DNA of 64,000 bases from Microbulbifer rhizosphaerae (GTDB lineage Bacteria > Pseudomonadota > Gammaproteobacteria > Pseudomonadales > Cellvibrionaceae). The position numbers were made by a program, and so were the translations under genes. This document shows, one piece after another, positions 20,506-28,932 of this stretch (position 1 is the first letter of the stretch; each line of letters starts with the position of its first letter). The stretch spans positions 62,001 through 126,000 of the forward strand of contig NZ_JACHWZ010000006.1 in the NCBI RefSeq assembly GCF_014191725.1. Direction: 5' to 3'. Below the pieces are notes generated by a model. It saw only the letters and a list, made by a program, of their open reading frames with translations. It did no database searches and had not been told where the DNA came from.

Positions 20506-21492
20506 ATGCGTACAGTCACCTTCCTGCTGATCGACCAGATGCTGGCAACCGGTACCGTGTTGCCGCTGGAAATGCTGCGCGGTGCCGAGAGCCGCGGTCG
20601 GGTGAGCGGCGACGCCACGCCGCTCCGCCTTGTGACCGTCGGCCTGGACGGCGCCCCGGTAAAGACCCGCTCGGGCTTCCCCCTTACGCCGGACCTGGCC
20701 CTGGAGGAGGCGCCGGACAGCGATATCGTCTACCTCCCTGCCCTGTGGCGCAACCCGCGCCCGGCACTGAAGCGCAGCGGGCCATTACTGGAATGGCTGC
20801 GGCGCCAGGCGGAGCGTGGCGCCGCCATCACCGCCGTGGGCACCGGAGTCTGCTTTATGGCCGCCGCGGGACTGCTGGACGGCAAACCGGCCACAACCCA
20901 CTGGCACTATTTCGACCGCTTCGCCGCCGATTACCCCACGGTAAAACTGAAGCGCCAATACTTTATCACCCAGGCGGACAAGCTGTTCTGCGCCGCCAGC
21001 GTCAACGCCCTGGCCGATGTCACCGTGCACCTGATCCGCCAGCTCTACGGGCCGGCGGTGGCCAGCCATGTGGAGCGCAACTTCTCCCACGAAATCCGCC
21101 GCACCTTTGAGGAAATCGCCTACTCCGAGGGCGCCGTGCACCTGCACCCGGACGAAGAAATCGTGCAGGCGCAAACCTGGCTCAAGGAACACTGCAGCGA
21201 GGAAGTTCGCCTGAGCGAGGTGGCCGGCCACTTCGATATGAGCGTGCGCTCTTTCAACCGCCGCTTCAAACTGGCCACCGGGCAAACACCCCTGCAATAC
21301 CTGCAGAATGTGCGAGTGGATATGGCCCGGGAACTACTGCAGTCCAGTAACCTGTCGGTCAACGAGATTGCCGAGAAGGTGGGCTATCAGGACATGGGGC
21401 ACTTTACCGCGCTGTTCAAGAAGTTTCTGTCCACTACGCCGAGTGAGTATCGCACCACGGTGAGGGCGAAGTTGTTTCGGGTGAATACGTGA
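20506..21492 (+). CDS. GlxA-family AraC-type transcriptional regulator
   Basis: 328 residues in two domains. An N-terminal DJ-1/PfpI-like sensor (about 1-170) has a nucleophile-elbow-like GTGVCFMAAAGLL. A C-terminal AraC helix-turn-helix pair lies at about 215-325 (VRLSEVAGHFDMSVRSFNRRF, then VNEIAEKVGYQDMGHFTALFKKF). The ligand is unknown. Family members respond to metabolites such as glycine betaine, carnitine or arginine in Pseudomonas. It is divergent from the FabY-like gene across about 140 bp and so may control it (inference). Confidence 0.88.
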   Translation: MRTVTFLLIDQMLATGTVLPLEMLRGAESRGRVSGDATPLRLVTVGLDGAPVKTRSGFPLTPDLALEEAPDSDIVYLPALWRNPRPALKRSGPLLEWLRRQAERGAAITAVGTGVCFMAAAGLLDGKPATTHWHYFDRFAADYPTVKLKRQYFITQADKLFCAASVNALADVTVHLIRQLYGPAVASHVERNFSHEIRRTFEEIAYSEGAVHLHPDEEIVQAQTWLKEHCSEEVRLSEVAGHFDMSVRSFNRRFKLATGQTPLQYLQNVRVDMARELLQSSNLSVNEIAEKVGYQDMGHFTALFKKFLSTTPSEYRTTVRAKLFRVNT

Positions 21493-21496
21493 AGTC

Positions 21497-21527
21497 GGGA
21501 CCCGGGACCCGGGACCCGGGACCCGGG
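21497..21527. repeat. GGGACCC heptamer repeat
   Basis: Four tandem copies of GGGACCC plus GGG, just after the GlxA-type regulator. Every unit is itself palindromic, so it can fold or slip. Confidence 0.85.
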
Positions 21528-21537
21528 AATTGTGGCC

Positions 21538-21714
21538 TGTAGGAGCCTGCTTGCGGGCGAATGGTGTCGGCATCTGGCCCTGTGCTCGCCGTCCTTGGCG
21601 CTACACCTATGCTTTCTATCTGGCCCCGGCCCCGCCATCCATGGCGGGTCGCCAAACCGCGCACAAAGCGATGCTTTGTATACGCGCGGCCTGGCCCTGC
21701 AAGCAGGCTACAAG
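21538..21714. repeat. split REP-like pair of a second subtype with filler
   Basis: The left half TGTAGGAGCCTGCTTGCGGG (21538-21557) and the right half CCTGCAAGCAGGCTACAAGG (21695-21714) are inverted relatives. They resemble the Pseudomonas-type REP head rather than the main family here. The ~135 bp between them contains short hairpins such as the CCATCCATGGCGGG region. No gene was found. Confidence 0.65.
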
Positions 21715-21771
21715 GTGCTGTGCGTACCCTGAACAAACGGGGACGGAGCGCCGAGTTCCGCTCTGCGGTCC

Positions 21772-22413
21772 TCAATTATTTTTTCGCAGAAAAATCACAT
21801 CCTGATCCACAAATTCCAACTCGGCATCCAACAGTTGCGCCAACCAGCGAAAAGTCTCCCAACTGAAAAAGCAGATATGAGTGGGATCGCGAATGTAATG
21901 CCAGCTGGCGAAGCGCTCCCGGGAAATCACCAGCTTGGTCATCAGCGACAGCAGGCCGCCGGGGCGCAGGCGCGCCCATAAGCGTTCCAGTTCACCTCGG
22001 GGATCGACCAGGTGCTCCACCACTTCAGTGGCCGCGATGAAATCGTACTCCCGCGCAAATACCTGTGGATCTGGTGCATAGAAGATATCGTAAGAGTGCA
22101 CCCTGTGTCCGCCCTCACGCAGTATTTGCGCGAGCAGCGGTGCCGGACCACAGCCGAAATCCAGCCCTTCGGATGCCGGCGGCAGCTCGGCCAGCAGAGG
22201 CTGCGCGCAGCGATCGAGGAAGCGGCGATAGCCACTGTCCTGCAGGGAGTTTTCGTGCAAGTCGTAGAAGGCACGCTCCTCAGCAGGGTTCAGATGGTAT
22301 TCGGGACAAACGAAAACCAGCGCGCAGTTGGCGCACTGGCGATAGCTGCGAAATTGATCGCAATGGTAGGGCTGTGCCGCCGTCTGGCGGCACAGGGGGC
22401 AGTGAGTTGACAA
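21772..22413 (-). CDS. zinc-ribbon class I methyltransferase
   Basis: 213 residues. The N-terminal zinc ribbon has two CxxC knuckles (C5/C8 and C27/C30). A Methyltransf_23-type domain follows: SAM motif I LDFGCGPAPLL near 87, FIAATEVVEHLVDP near 135, and LRPGGLLSLMTKL. This layout is common among methyltransferases acting on sugars or lipids, but no substrate can be assigned. It lies 3 bp downstream of ibpA on the same strand and may be co-expressed after heat shock. Confidence 0.8.
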   Translation of the reverse strand: MSTHCPLCRQTAAQPYHCDQFRSYRQCANCALVFVCPEYHLNPAEERAFYDLHENSLQDSGYRRFLDRCAQPLLAELPPASEGLDFGCGPAPLLAQILREGGHRVHSYDIFYAPDPQVFAREYDFIAATEVVEHLVDPRGELERLWARLRPGGLLSLMTKLVISRERFASWHYIRDPTHICFFSWETFRWLAQLLDAELEFVDQDVIFLRKNN

Positions 22414-22415
22414 AC

Positions 22416-22889
22416 TCAGGCGGCTTCAGAATCGGCTCTATACGCCTTATCTGCCTGCAGCAGGTTGCTCTCGCTGATGGCGATCTTGCGCGGCTTCATC
22501 GCCTCTGGAATTTCCCGCACCAGCTCGATATGCAGCAGGCCGTTGGCCAGGCTGGCATCGGTTACTTTGACATGGTCTGCCAGTTGGAAGCGGCGCTCGA
22601 AGTTGCGCGCGGCGATGCCGCGATGCAGGAAATTGCGCTGCTCGCTTTCCGCCGGCTTTTTGCCACTGACCGACAGGCGGTTCTGCTCCACCTGAATATC
22701 CAGCTCGGACTGCTCAAAGCCGGCTACCGCCATGGTAATCCGGTAGCTGTCTTCGCCGGTCAACTCGATATTGTATGGTGGATAGGCGGGCTGGCTCTGC
22801 TCGCTGGTGGTCAGTGCATCCAGCAGGTTGGCCATGCGATCGAAGCCGATGGCGGTGCGGTACAGGGGAGAAAAATCTAAATTACGCAT
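22416..22889 (-). CDS. ibpA: small heat-shock protein IbpA (Hsp20)
   Basis: ATP-independent holdase that coats aggregating proteins and passes them to DnaK/ClpB. It is 157 residues from the ATG at 22889, which matches the E. coli IbpA N-terminus (MRNxDxSPLYR) and lies eight bases after GAGG; an ATG at 22895 is only two bases from it. The alpha-crystallin domain covers about 35-130 (YNIELTGEDSYRITMAVAGF, then IAARNFERRFQL). The C-terminal IxI-like motif is KIAIS. Expression is probably controlled by the sigma-32 promoter and ROSE-type thermometer described separately. Confidence 0.95.
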   Translation of the reverse strand: MRNLDFSPLYRTAIGFDRMANLLDALTTSEQSQPAYPPYNIELTGEDSYRITMAVAGFEQSELDIQVEQNRLSVSGKKPAESEQRNFLHRGIAARNFERRFQLADHVKVTDASLANGLLHIELVREIPEAMKPRKIAISESNLLQADKAYRADSEAA

Positions 22890-22895
22890 TGTCAT

Positions 22896-23015
22896 ATCCT
22901 CAATTCAGAGCAATATTTAAAGTTCGCCCGTCTTTCGCCCGCCCCCGCCTATAGACGGACCGGGCAAGACAGACCGGGCGCTGATTGGGCGACGCCTAAC
23001 AGGAGCCCGCCGCCT
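22896..23015 (-). ncRNA. ROSE-type RNA thermometer in the ibpA leader
   Basis: The last hairpin (22896-22914) is AUUGCUC...GAGGAU. The anti-Shine-Dalgarno strand AUU(G)CUC pairs with GAGGAU leaving a bulged G, the hallmark U(U/C)GCU of ROSE elements. Upstream the leader is GC-rich, with a CCGTCT / AGACGG stem and further GCCCGG/CCGGGC pairing. It is about 120 nt counted from the predicted sigma-32 start. ibpA leaders in E. coli, rhizobia and pseudomonads carry such elements. Confidence 0.78.
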
Positions 23016-23023
23016 GAAATAAT

Positions 23024-23052
23024 AAATATGGCTGGCAAAAAACGTTTTCAAG
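23024..23052 (-). promoter_or_regulatory. sigma-32 promoter of ibpA
   Basis: On the minus strand CTTGAAA (23046-23052) is followed by a 14-base spacer and CCATATTT (23024-23031). The -35 is an exact sigma-32 match and the -10 resembles CCCCATNT with two changes. It overlaps the 5' flank of the divergent thpR gene. Confidence 0.75.
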
Positions 23053-23069
23053 GGAGAGGATAAAAATTT

Positions 23070-23651
23070 ATGCGCCTCGGGCAAGACACTGGAGAAACAG
23101 CCAGCTCCCGCCTGTTTATCGGCATCAGCCCCGACACAGCCACCCAGCGTTTCCTGGACGGCGTGGTCGACCGCTGCCGGCGGCAGCTGGGCAAAACCGA
23201 GCGGGTGCGTTGGACCAGCCATGCAAACCGCCACCTCACCCTGGCGTTCCTTGGGGAAACCCCGGACGAGTTGATCCCGAGGATCGAGGTGGAACTGGCA
23301 GCGATCGCCGATCGGCTGCCCGCCTGCCGGGCCCGCATAGTGTCACTGCACCCCTTCCCCAAGAGCCGCTCATCACTGCTCGCTGCAGAGCTGCTGACCA
23401 ACCCGGAACTGGACAGATTGCACGAGGAGTGTCGTCAACTGATGATGCGCCTGGGTATGACGCCGGAAGGCGCCGTATATCGCCCCCACTTCACCCTGGC
23501 GCGCAGTCGCCGCGGATTCGCCCACCTGGACCCACTGGCGCTGGACTTCACCCTGGGCCTGGACAATATCACCCTCTATCGCAGCCACACGGCACCGGGA
23601 GGCAGCCAGTATGTACCCCTGTTTGAGGCGCAATTGAAGGGCAATCAGTAA
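23070..23651 (+). CDS. thpR: RNA 2',3'-cyclic phosphodiesterase (LigT/ThpR)
   Basis: Two-histidine phosphoesterase that opens 2',3'-cyclic phosphates on RNA; historically called 2'-5' RNA ligase. It has 193 residues and two HxTx catalytic motifs: HLTL at 55-58 and HFTL at 139-142. The start has GGGAGAGG about 11 bases upstream. It is divergent from ibpA, and its first codons lie about 20 bp from the ibpA sigma-32 -35 element. It ends at the terminator shared with the convergent coiled-coil gene. Confidence 0.92.
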   Translation: MRLGQDTGETASSRLFIGISPDTATQRFLDGVVDRCRRQLGKTERVRWTSHANRHLTLAFLGETPDELIPRIEVELAAIADRLPACRARIVSLHPFPKSRSSLLAAELLTNPELDRLHEECRQLMMRLGMTPEGAVYRPHFTLARSRRGFAHLDPLALDFTLGLDNITLYRSHTAPGGSQYVPLFEAQLKGNQ

Positions 23652-23664
23652 GTTTTCGCGACAG

Positions 23665-23693
23665 CAAAAAAGAAGGCCCGCGAATGCGGGCCC
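23665..23693 (-). terminator. intrinsic terminator for the coiled-coil gene
   Basis: Stem GGCCCGC / GCGGGCC with a GAAT loop. On the minus strand it is followed by TTCTTTTTT. It lies between convergent thpR and the gene at 23704-24699. Confidence 0.78.
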
Positions 23694-23703
23694 TGCGGGA
23701 ATC

Positions 23704-24699
23704 TCAATCCAGATGCGACAGCACATACTCCGGATACATCACCAAGCGCGGGCGGGACAAGCGCCGGCCATCGAAGATAAACACATAGCGCTCCCCGTCG
23801 TCGTCGCTGGGAATGGTGCGGCGGAACTTCCAGGTGTTGATCTTGTATACCTGGCGCCCCGCCTCCACCGTTAAAACCAGGCGGTATTGGTTGTGGCCCA
23901 GGAATTCAAACGACAGCGATTCTCCGTGAGAGGGTTCCAGCTCCAGGCTGCGGAAGGTGTGCCTGCCCTTGTCCCCATCCGCCAACAGCTTGTCCAGACG
24001 GGTCTTCTCCCGCCGCACATATTCCACCAGTTCCGCATCCACCTCCCGTTGCGGTTCCGCGGCCACCTCTTCTTCCGGTTCAGGCTCCGGTTCTACCTTC
24101 ATCGCGGCCACCGAGGGGGCCGGGACTTCAGGCTTGACAGGAGCGGCTTTCCTGGCCATCGCCGCAGCGCGCTTCTCCGCATCCGCCTTGGCCAGCATAG
24201 CATTGACCATCTGCTCCACTTTGATCCGCTGCTCGGCAATACGGCTCTCGCTGCGCGCAACGGCCTGGCGCGCAACATTCAGCTGGCCGTTCAGATCGTC
24301 GTAGTTGGACTGGATAAACTCGACGCGGCGACTGCGGCTGTCCACTCCGCGCTCCGCCATGGAAAAGCCGTGCTTGGCCTTGTTGAACTGGCGCTCACTG
24401 TCGGAGCTCTTGCTGAGCTGGTGATCGCGCTCCGCCTGCTGCAGCTCGCGGCGGCTCATCTCGTAGTTCTTGCGGGCATCGGCGAGGGACTCCTTGGCGC
24501 GTTTCAGCTTGTATTCGTAGGAAACCAGCTCGTTTTCGATGTCCTCGATTTCCACCATGTGGTTTTCCATCGACTGCTCCATACGCGCCAGTCGATTTTT
24601 CTCAGCCGACAGGGATGCCTGGCTCTGCGCCGCGACTTCCACCCCCCAAAATATTGCAAGACCCGCCAGTATCAGCGAGCTGTACCGCATTACCGTCAT
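23704..24699 (-). CDS. exported coiled-coil protein, function unknown
   Basis: About 331 residues from the ATG at 24699 (24690 and 24759 are alternative starts; none has a strong ribosome site). A signal peptide (SSLILAGLAIFWGVEVAAQ) precedes a long charged coiled coil of about 150 residues (ENHMVEIEDIENELVSYEYK onward). A Pro/Glu-rich linker (PEPEPEEEVAAEP) and a compact C-terminal domain of about 100 residues follow, the latter with FLGHNQYRLVLTV and WKFRRTIPS. It is presumably periplasmic. I do not recognise the family. The layout recalls envelope proteins that bridge layers, but that is only a resemblance. Confidence 0.7.
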   Translation of the reverse strand: MTVMRYSSLILAGLAIFWGVEVAAQSQASLSAEKNRLARMEQSMENHMVEIEDIENELVSYEYKLKRAKESLADARKNYEMSRRELQQAERDHQLSKSSDSERQFNKAKHGFSMAERGVDSRSRRVEFIQSNYDDLNGQLNVARQAVARSESRIAEQRIKVEQMVNAMLAKADAEKRAAAMARKAAPVKPEVPAPSVAAMKVEPEPEPEEEVAAEPQREVDAELVEYVRREKTRLDKLLADGDKGRHTFRSLELEPSHGESLSFEFLGHNQYRLVLTVEAGRQVYKINTWKFRRTIPSDDDGERYVFIFDGRRLSRPRLVMYPEYVLSHLD

Positions 24700-24759
24700 A
24701 GTAAAGAACCCGTTACTCGGTTTTTTTGGAATCAGTAGACAAAAAGCGCGTGCGGTCAT

Positions 24760-25182
24760 TTTTTAGCCACCAATCGCCGATCGTCGGCGAAACCCGCTTC
24801 GCGAGGGGATAATTCTACGCAGCTGCCCCGCCGTGGGCAATGACCATCCGACATATAGGCTCCATTACGTGATAAATGGCGAGGTCATATGCCTGTGGCC
24901 GCATGGCAACAGCTTTTTGTGACATTTTTACCATCACAACGCTTGATTTTTTTGTTCATGCAAGCATTATGGGTGATAGGGAGAGGATTCCTGAATCCAG
25001 TAGGTTTCCGGCCCGGGCGTAAAACATCCCCAGCTGTTCAGTCAGCAAATCTTTAGTTGCGACCCTGGCGATCCGGTTAACTGCTGTCACTCTTGGACAT
25101 CCCCCTCAAGGGCGCCCTACCTTTATTTCAGCAAACCGCACATGCGGCCTGCAAGGTTTCTCTTAACCGGAGGTAATTGCCC
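24760..25182 (+). promoter_or_regulatory. 420-bp leader/promoter region of hpf
   Basis: No open frame of note. A possible sigma-70 promoter is TTGATT (24943-24948), 16-base spacer, CATTAT (24965-24970), which would give a leader of about 205 nt. The leader contains GC-rich pairing segments near CCCTCAAGGGCGCCC but nothing I can assign to a known riboswitch. Confidence 0.35.
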
Positions 25183-25530
25183 ATGAAATCTGCGCCCAAC
25201 GATAACATTGTGTTCCGCGATATCGACAAGTCCCCCACCCTGGCCAACACGGTATCGAAGAAGTTACATAAACTGGAACGTTATTGTGGCGAAATCATGC
25301 GAAGCCGCGTGGTTCTCGAAGCCCCCCATCAACACAAGACCAAAGGCAAGCAGTTCAAGGCTTCGGTGGAACTCGCGCTCAGCGGGAGCCCCCTCACCAT
25401 CAGCAACGAAAGCGAATCCATTCACCGCGCAGTGAACGGCGCGTTTGAATCCGCCGAACGCTGCCTGAAAGAGCGCAGCGAGCGCCGTAAGACGCTACGT
25501 CATCAGAGCCTGGATCCAGTCGTCGACTAG
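25183..25530 (+). CDS. hpf: ribosome hibernation promoting factor / RaiA-like
   Basis: Small ribosome-binding protein of 115 residues that occupies the 30S decoding region in stationary phase or stress. It has the sigma-54 modulation / S30EA pattern: SPTLANTVSKKLHKLERYCG, a RVVLEAP strand, KASVELAL, and a C-terminal helix with IHRAVNGAFESAERCLKER. The ATG at 25183 is eight bases after GGAGGT; a TTG at 25177 is too close. It belongs to the short HPF/YfiA class without a dimerisation tail. It stands alone, away from rpoN, so it is a second-locus type. HPF versus RaiA cannot be separated by eye. Confidence 0.82.
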   Translation: MKSAPNDNIVFRDIDKSPTLANTVSKKLHKLERYCGEIMRSRVVLEAPHQHKTKGKQFKASVELALSGSPLTISNESESIHRAVNGAFESAERCLKERSERRKTLRHQSLDPVVD

Positions 25531-25546
25531 ATGGAACATCGGGACA

Positions 25547-25579
25547 GAAAAGGCGGTGCAGAGCACCGCCTTTTTTTAT
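25547..25579. terminator. intrinsic terminator of hpf
   Basis: Perfect stem AGGCGGTGC-AGA-GCACCGCCT followed by TTTTTT on the plus strand; AAAA on the left gives weaker activity for the convergent gor. Confidence 0.9.
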
Positions 25580-25620
25580 GAGACCTGGCTCTGGGAGCGA
25601 TTGAAGACGCCAAACAGGCA

Positions 25621-26976
25621 CTAAGCAACCGGATTGCGCATGGTGACGAACTCCTCGGCCGCCGTCGGGTGTATGCCGATGGTCTGGTCGAAAACCGCCT
25701 TGGTGGCGCCGGCCTTCAACGCGACTGCCATCCCCTGGATAATCTCGCCGGCGTCGGGACCCACCATATGTACGCCCACCACCCGGTCGGTGTCGGCGTC
25801 CACCACCAGCTTCATCAGGGTGCGCTCATCGCGCCCGCTGACGGTATGCCGCATCGGCTTGAAGTCGGACTTGTAGACCACCACGGAAATACCGGAATCG
25901 CGGGCCTCCTCTTCGGAGAGTCCCACAGTGCCGATATTGGGCTGGCAGAACACCGCGGTGGGAATGTTGTTGTAGTCGATCTCCGTCGGCTTTCCGGTTT
26001 GGAAGTGCTTGACCAGCGCCATCGCCTCCGCCAACGCCACGGGGGTCAGTTGTGGCTCCCCGGTGACATCGCCGAGGGCGTAAATCGACGGCACACTGGT
26101 GCGAAAGTTGTCGTCGACTGAGATAGTGCCATCCCGATGCAGCACCACCCCCAGAGCCTCCAGGCCGAGCCCCCTGGTGTTGGCCACTCGGCCGGTGGCG
26201 TAGAGCACCGTGTCCACCGCCAGGGCACCACCGCCGTCCGCTCGCACCAGCAGACTGCCGTCATCCTGCTTATCAATCGCCTCGATGCGGTGGTTGAAAT
26301 GCAGCTGCACACCCTTCTTGCCGATCTCGTCGCGCACGAATTTGCGAATATCCCGGTCAAAGCCACGCAGGAAGAGGTCGCGCCGGTAGGAGAGATGGGT
26401 CTCGGCTCCCAATCCGGCGAAGATCCCGGCGAACTCCACGGCGATATAACCGCCGCCGACCACCAGGATGCGCCGCGGGAATGTCTCCAGGGAAAAAATC
26501 TCATTGGAGGTAATGGCGTATTCGCGACCGGGAAACTCCGGCACATACGGCCAACTGCCGGTGGCCACAAGAATGCGTTCGGCAGTGTACACCCGATCGT
26601 CCACTGCAACCTGGTGGCGACCTTCAACACGGGCGCGGCCGTCGACGACCTGCACACCGGCATTGGCCAGCAGGTTGCGATAGATGCCGTTGAGTCGGGT
26701 GATTTCCGCTGCGTTGTTGTCGCGAAGGATCGGCCAGTCAAAGTCGGCGGTCTTGCCCCGCCAGCCATAAGCAGCGGAATCCTCGAAGGACTCGCTGTAA
26801 CTGCTGGCATAGACAAATAGTTTCTTCGGCACACAGCCCACATTGACACAGGTACCCCCCATATAACGGTCCTCCGCCACCGCCACCCGCATCCCCGCCG
26901 CTGCTGCCATACGGGCTGCGCGAACGCCCCCGGACCCCGCGCCGATCACAAATAAATCAAATTCGAATTCCGACAA
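25621..26976 (-). CDS. gor: glutathione-disulfide reductase
   Basis: FAD flavoprotein that reduces glutathione disulfide with NADPH in the cytosol. It has 451 residues. The FAD-binding N-terminus is [13 protein letters not shown]. The redox disulfide is in [13 protein letters not shown] (about 41-53). The NAD(P)-binding loop is [11 protein letters not shown]. The C-terminal catalytic histidine lies in [11 protein letters not shown]. The length suits Gor, and trypanothione- or mycothione-type insertions are absent. Its only visible partners in the window are the glutathione enzymes GloB and the GST at 57.8 kb. Confidence 0.94.
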   Translation of the reverse strand: MSEFEFDLFVIGAGSGGVRAARMAAAAGMRVAVAEDRYMGGTCVNVGCVPKKLFVYASSYSESFEDSAAYGWRGKTADFDWPILRDNNAAEITRLNGIYRNLLANAGVQVVDGRARVEGRHQVAVDDRVYTAERILVATGSWPYVPEFPGREYAITSNEIFSLETFPRRILVVGGGYIAVEFAGIFAGLGAETHLSYRRDLFLRGFDRDIRKFVRDEIGKKGVQLHFNHRIEAIDKQDDGSLLVRADGGGALAVDTVLYATGRVANTRGLGLEALGVVLHRDGTISVDDNFRTSVPSIYALGDVTGEPQLTPVALAEAMALVKHFQTGKPTEIDYNNIPTAVFCQPNIGTVGLSEEEARDSGISVVVYKSDFKPMRHTVSGRDERTLMKLVVDADTDRVVGVHMVGPDAGEIIQGMAVALKAGATKAVFDQTIGIHPTAAEEFVTMRNPVA

Positions 26977-27197
26977 GGTGAACTCCCGTTACTCGTGCAT
27001 CCAAACAACACCGGCAAACTGCCGACGGTCTATCCAATTTAACGTGACGAACGATTTCCCAAAAAGCAATTGGTACAATAATGACTATTTTTACCTTTTA
27101 GTCGTTGACTTCAGCTTACACTTTCGCTATTCATGTGATGCTTGTCACAAAAATAAGCTTGGTAGCGAAAAACAACAAAATATAGGCGATTACAGAA

Positions 27198-27698
27198 ATG
27201 GACACCTTCACTTTCCCTATCCAGCGAGCTTTCTGGTTTCTCTGCCTTCTGATGGTCAGCGGTATCAGCAACGCCAAAACCCACCCTTCATACCTCACCC
27301 CGGAATACTGCGAGAGCCTGGTGGAGCAGTTTGTCGGCTCTGGTATGCGAAGCCTGGACAAGTATGTCAATGAGAATTTCAACCCGGCGTATCGGGGGGG
27401 CATTCGCAATACCATTCAGTTCCTGGAGCAGCGCTCGGCATGGCTCAAGGAATGCGACGATTACCTGACCGACACCGCGCAGGTCAACGTTTTCTACAGC
27501 AGCGAAATCAGCCGGAAAATATTTACCGCGATGGACGCCCTGGCCAAAGAGCTGCAGCATGTGCGTGAGGGTGTGGAATACCCCGATGACGCTGGCAACA
27601 ACAACCCCGCGCCCTTTATCAAGCGCCGCTATAAAACGCTGGCGCAACTGGTGGACCGGCATCATACGCGCATGCTGATGAAGAAGCAGTTCCGGTAA
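27198..27698 (+). CDS. small exported protein, function unknown
   Basis: 166 residues with a signal peptide (hydrophobic FWFLCLLMVSGIS, likely cleavage after SNA). The mature part of about 140 residues is mostly helical and contains two cysteines (EYCESL and KECDDY) that may form a disulfide. The C-terminus is basic (KRRYKTLAQLVDRHHTR). It is predicted periplasmic. No family is recognised. The upstream 200 bp is AT-rich compared with the window, with no clear regulator site. Confidence 0.65.
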   Translation: MDTFTFPIQRAFWFLCLLMVSGISNAKTHPSYLTPEYCESLVEQFVGSGMRSLDKYVNENFNPAYRGGIRNTIQFLEQRSAWLKECDDYLTDTAQVNVFYSSEISRKIFTAMDALAKELQHVREGVEYPDDAGNNNPAPFIKRRYKTLAQLVDRHHTRMLMKKQFR

Positions 27699-27843
27699 AC
27701 GGTACCCCGGTGGTCCGGGCGATAAATTCTTTAACCGATCTCTTCACCCAGCCGCAGGGCAAGTAAAAAACTGCAAGACTAGCAGGGCTTTTCCAACGCA
27801 GCACCGGGGTGTGAGTTAGTTACCGAATCTACCGCCTGAACCT

Positions 27844-28932
27844 CTAAAGCTTGTTTTGTTCCGGCTGGAGGGCCGCGCCGCTACCGACGAAGCGCTCCTT
27901 CAGGCTGCTGGCGATGCGTTTGGTCAGAGCGCCCAGACGCGGGCGCTGTTTTTCCGAAAACGGAATCGGCCGACAGCCGTGGATCGCCGCGAGGCCAATG
28001 CGAGCCATAAACAGGCTGGCCCCCATTCCCTGGCCCAGGCGCGCGGAGACACTGCTTAGAACGCTGTCTCCCACCAGTTCCGGCCACAACTCGCTCACCG
28101 CATATTCACTGGCGCCGCTGTAGGCCACCAGTGCCAGCACTTTCTTGAACAGCCGCCAGCGGACCACCACCGACGGTCGTACGCCGTAGATTTGCGCCAC
28201 GTCGTCGATCATGCGCAGGGACTGGCGCAACGCTACCAGTACATCGATCGTGGCAAAGGGGCTCAAACCCACCAGGGCGCCTGTGGTAGTTGCGTGGCGC
28301 ACGATGCGCCGCAGCGCCTCTTGGTCCAATGCCTCGAAGAAAGTCACCTCCAAGTGCTGCAGCAACTCGCTGCTGTCGTAGTAGTCCGGCGCCTCGTCCA
28401 GCACCCGGCTCAACAGCACACCCTGCGGCTCGCCGGCAAAATGCTGCTGCAGTTCCCGACGAAACGGCGGCACTTCCCCGGCACTGCGGCAATCGCGCAA
28501 TTCCCGGGCCCGCCCCTGGATTTTCTCCAGTTTGCGCAGCGGCCGACCGGCGCGAAAATATTCCCACACGGCACTGACAATAGTGATGCCAAAAACCGCG
28601 ATTATCGTGCCCGCCAGCACTCCCAGGCTCCAGTGCCTGTCCATCGCCCAGGTAAACAGCTGGCGCAGCTCCCAGGCCACCGCCCCACCGGCGAGCCCCA
28701 GCGCCGCCAGCAGCGCCGGCTTCCACAGGCGCAGGCGGAATACCGGCAGACGCAGTTCGGAAAAGGACACCCTGTCCGGCAGGGATTCGCCGGTGGTGAT
28801 GGAACGTGGCAGTTCCTCCGCCTCCTCCTCCAGCGTCTCCACCCGGGTGGAGGCCCGCTGGGGGGAAACGGATTCCGGTTCATCCAGGGATTCAATACGC
28901 GTCCGCCGACGCACGCCGGTCTCTCCATTCAT
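27844..28932 (-). CDS. ycjF: YcjF/TIGR01620-family inner-membrane protein
   Basis: 362-residue membrane protein. The N-terminal ~85 residues are polar (RIESLDEPES, ETLEEEAEEL). Two adjacent transmembrane segments follow (WKPALLAALGLAGGAVAWEL and GVLAGTIIAVFGITIVSAVW), then a DUF697-type domain with GALVGLSPFATIDVLVAL. The start at 28932 overlaps the ycjX stop (TGATG), so translation is coupled; the open frame runs further upstream but overlaps ycjX in another frame. In E. coli ycjX and ycjF are neighbours in the Psp/stress region. Confidence 0.85.
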   Translation of the reverse strand: MNGETGVRRRTRIESLDEPESVSPQRASTRVETLEEEAEELPRSITTGESLPDRVSFSELRLPVFRLRLWKPALLAALGLAGGAVAWELRQLFTWAMDRHWSLGVLAGTIIAVFGITIVSAVWEYFRAGRPLRKLEKIQGRARELRDCRSAGEVPPFRRELQQHFAGEPQGVLLSRVLDEAPDYYDSSELLQHLEVTFFEALDQEALRRIVRHATTTGALVGLSPFATIDVLVALRQSLRMIDDVAQIYGVRPSVVVRWRLFKKVLALVAYSGASEYAVSELWPELVGDSVLSSVSARLGQGMGASLFMARIGLAAIHGCRPIPFSEKQRPRLGALTKRIASSLKERFVGSGAALQPEQNKL

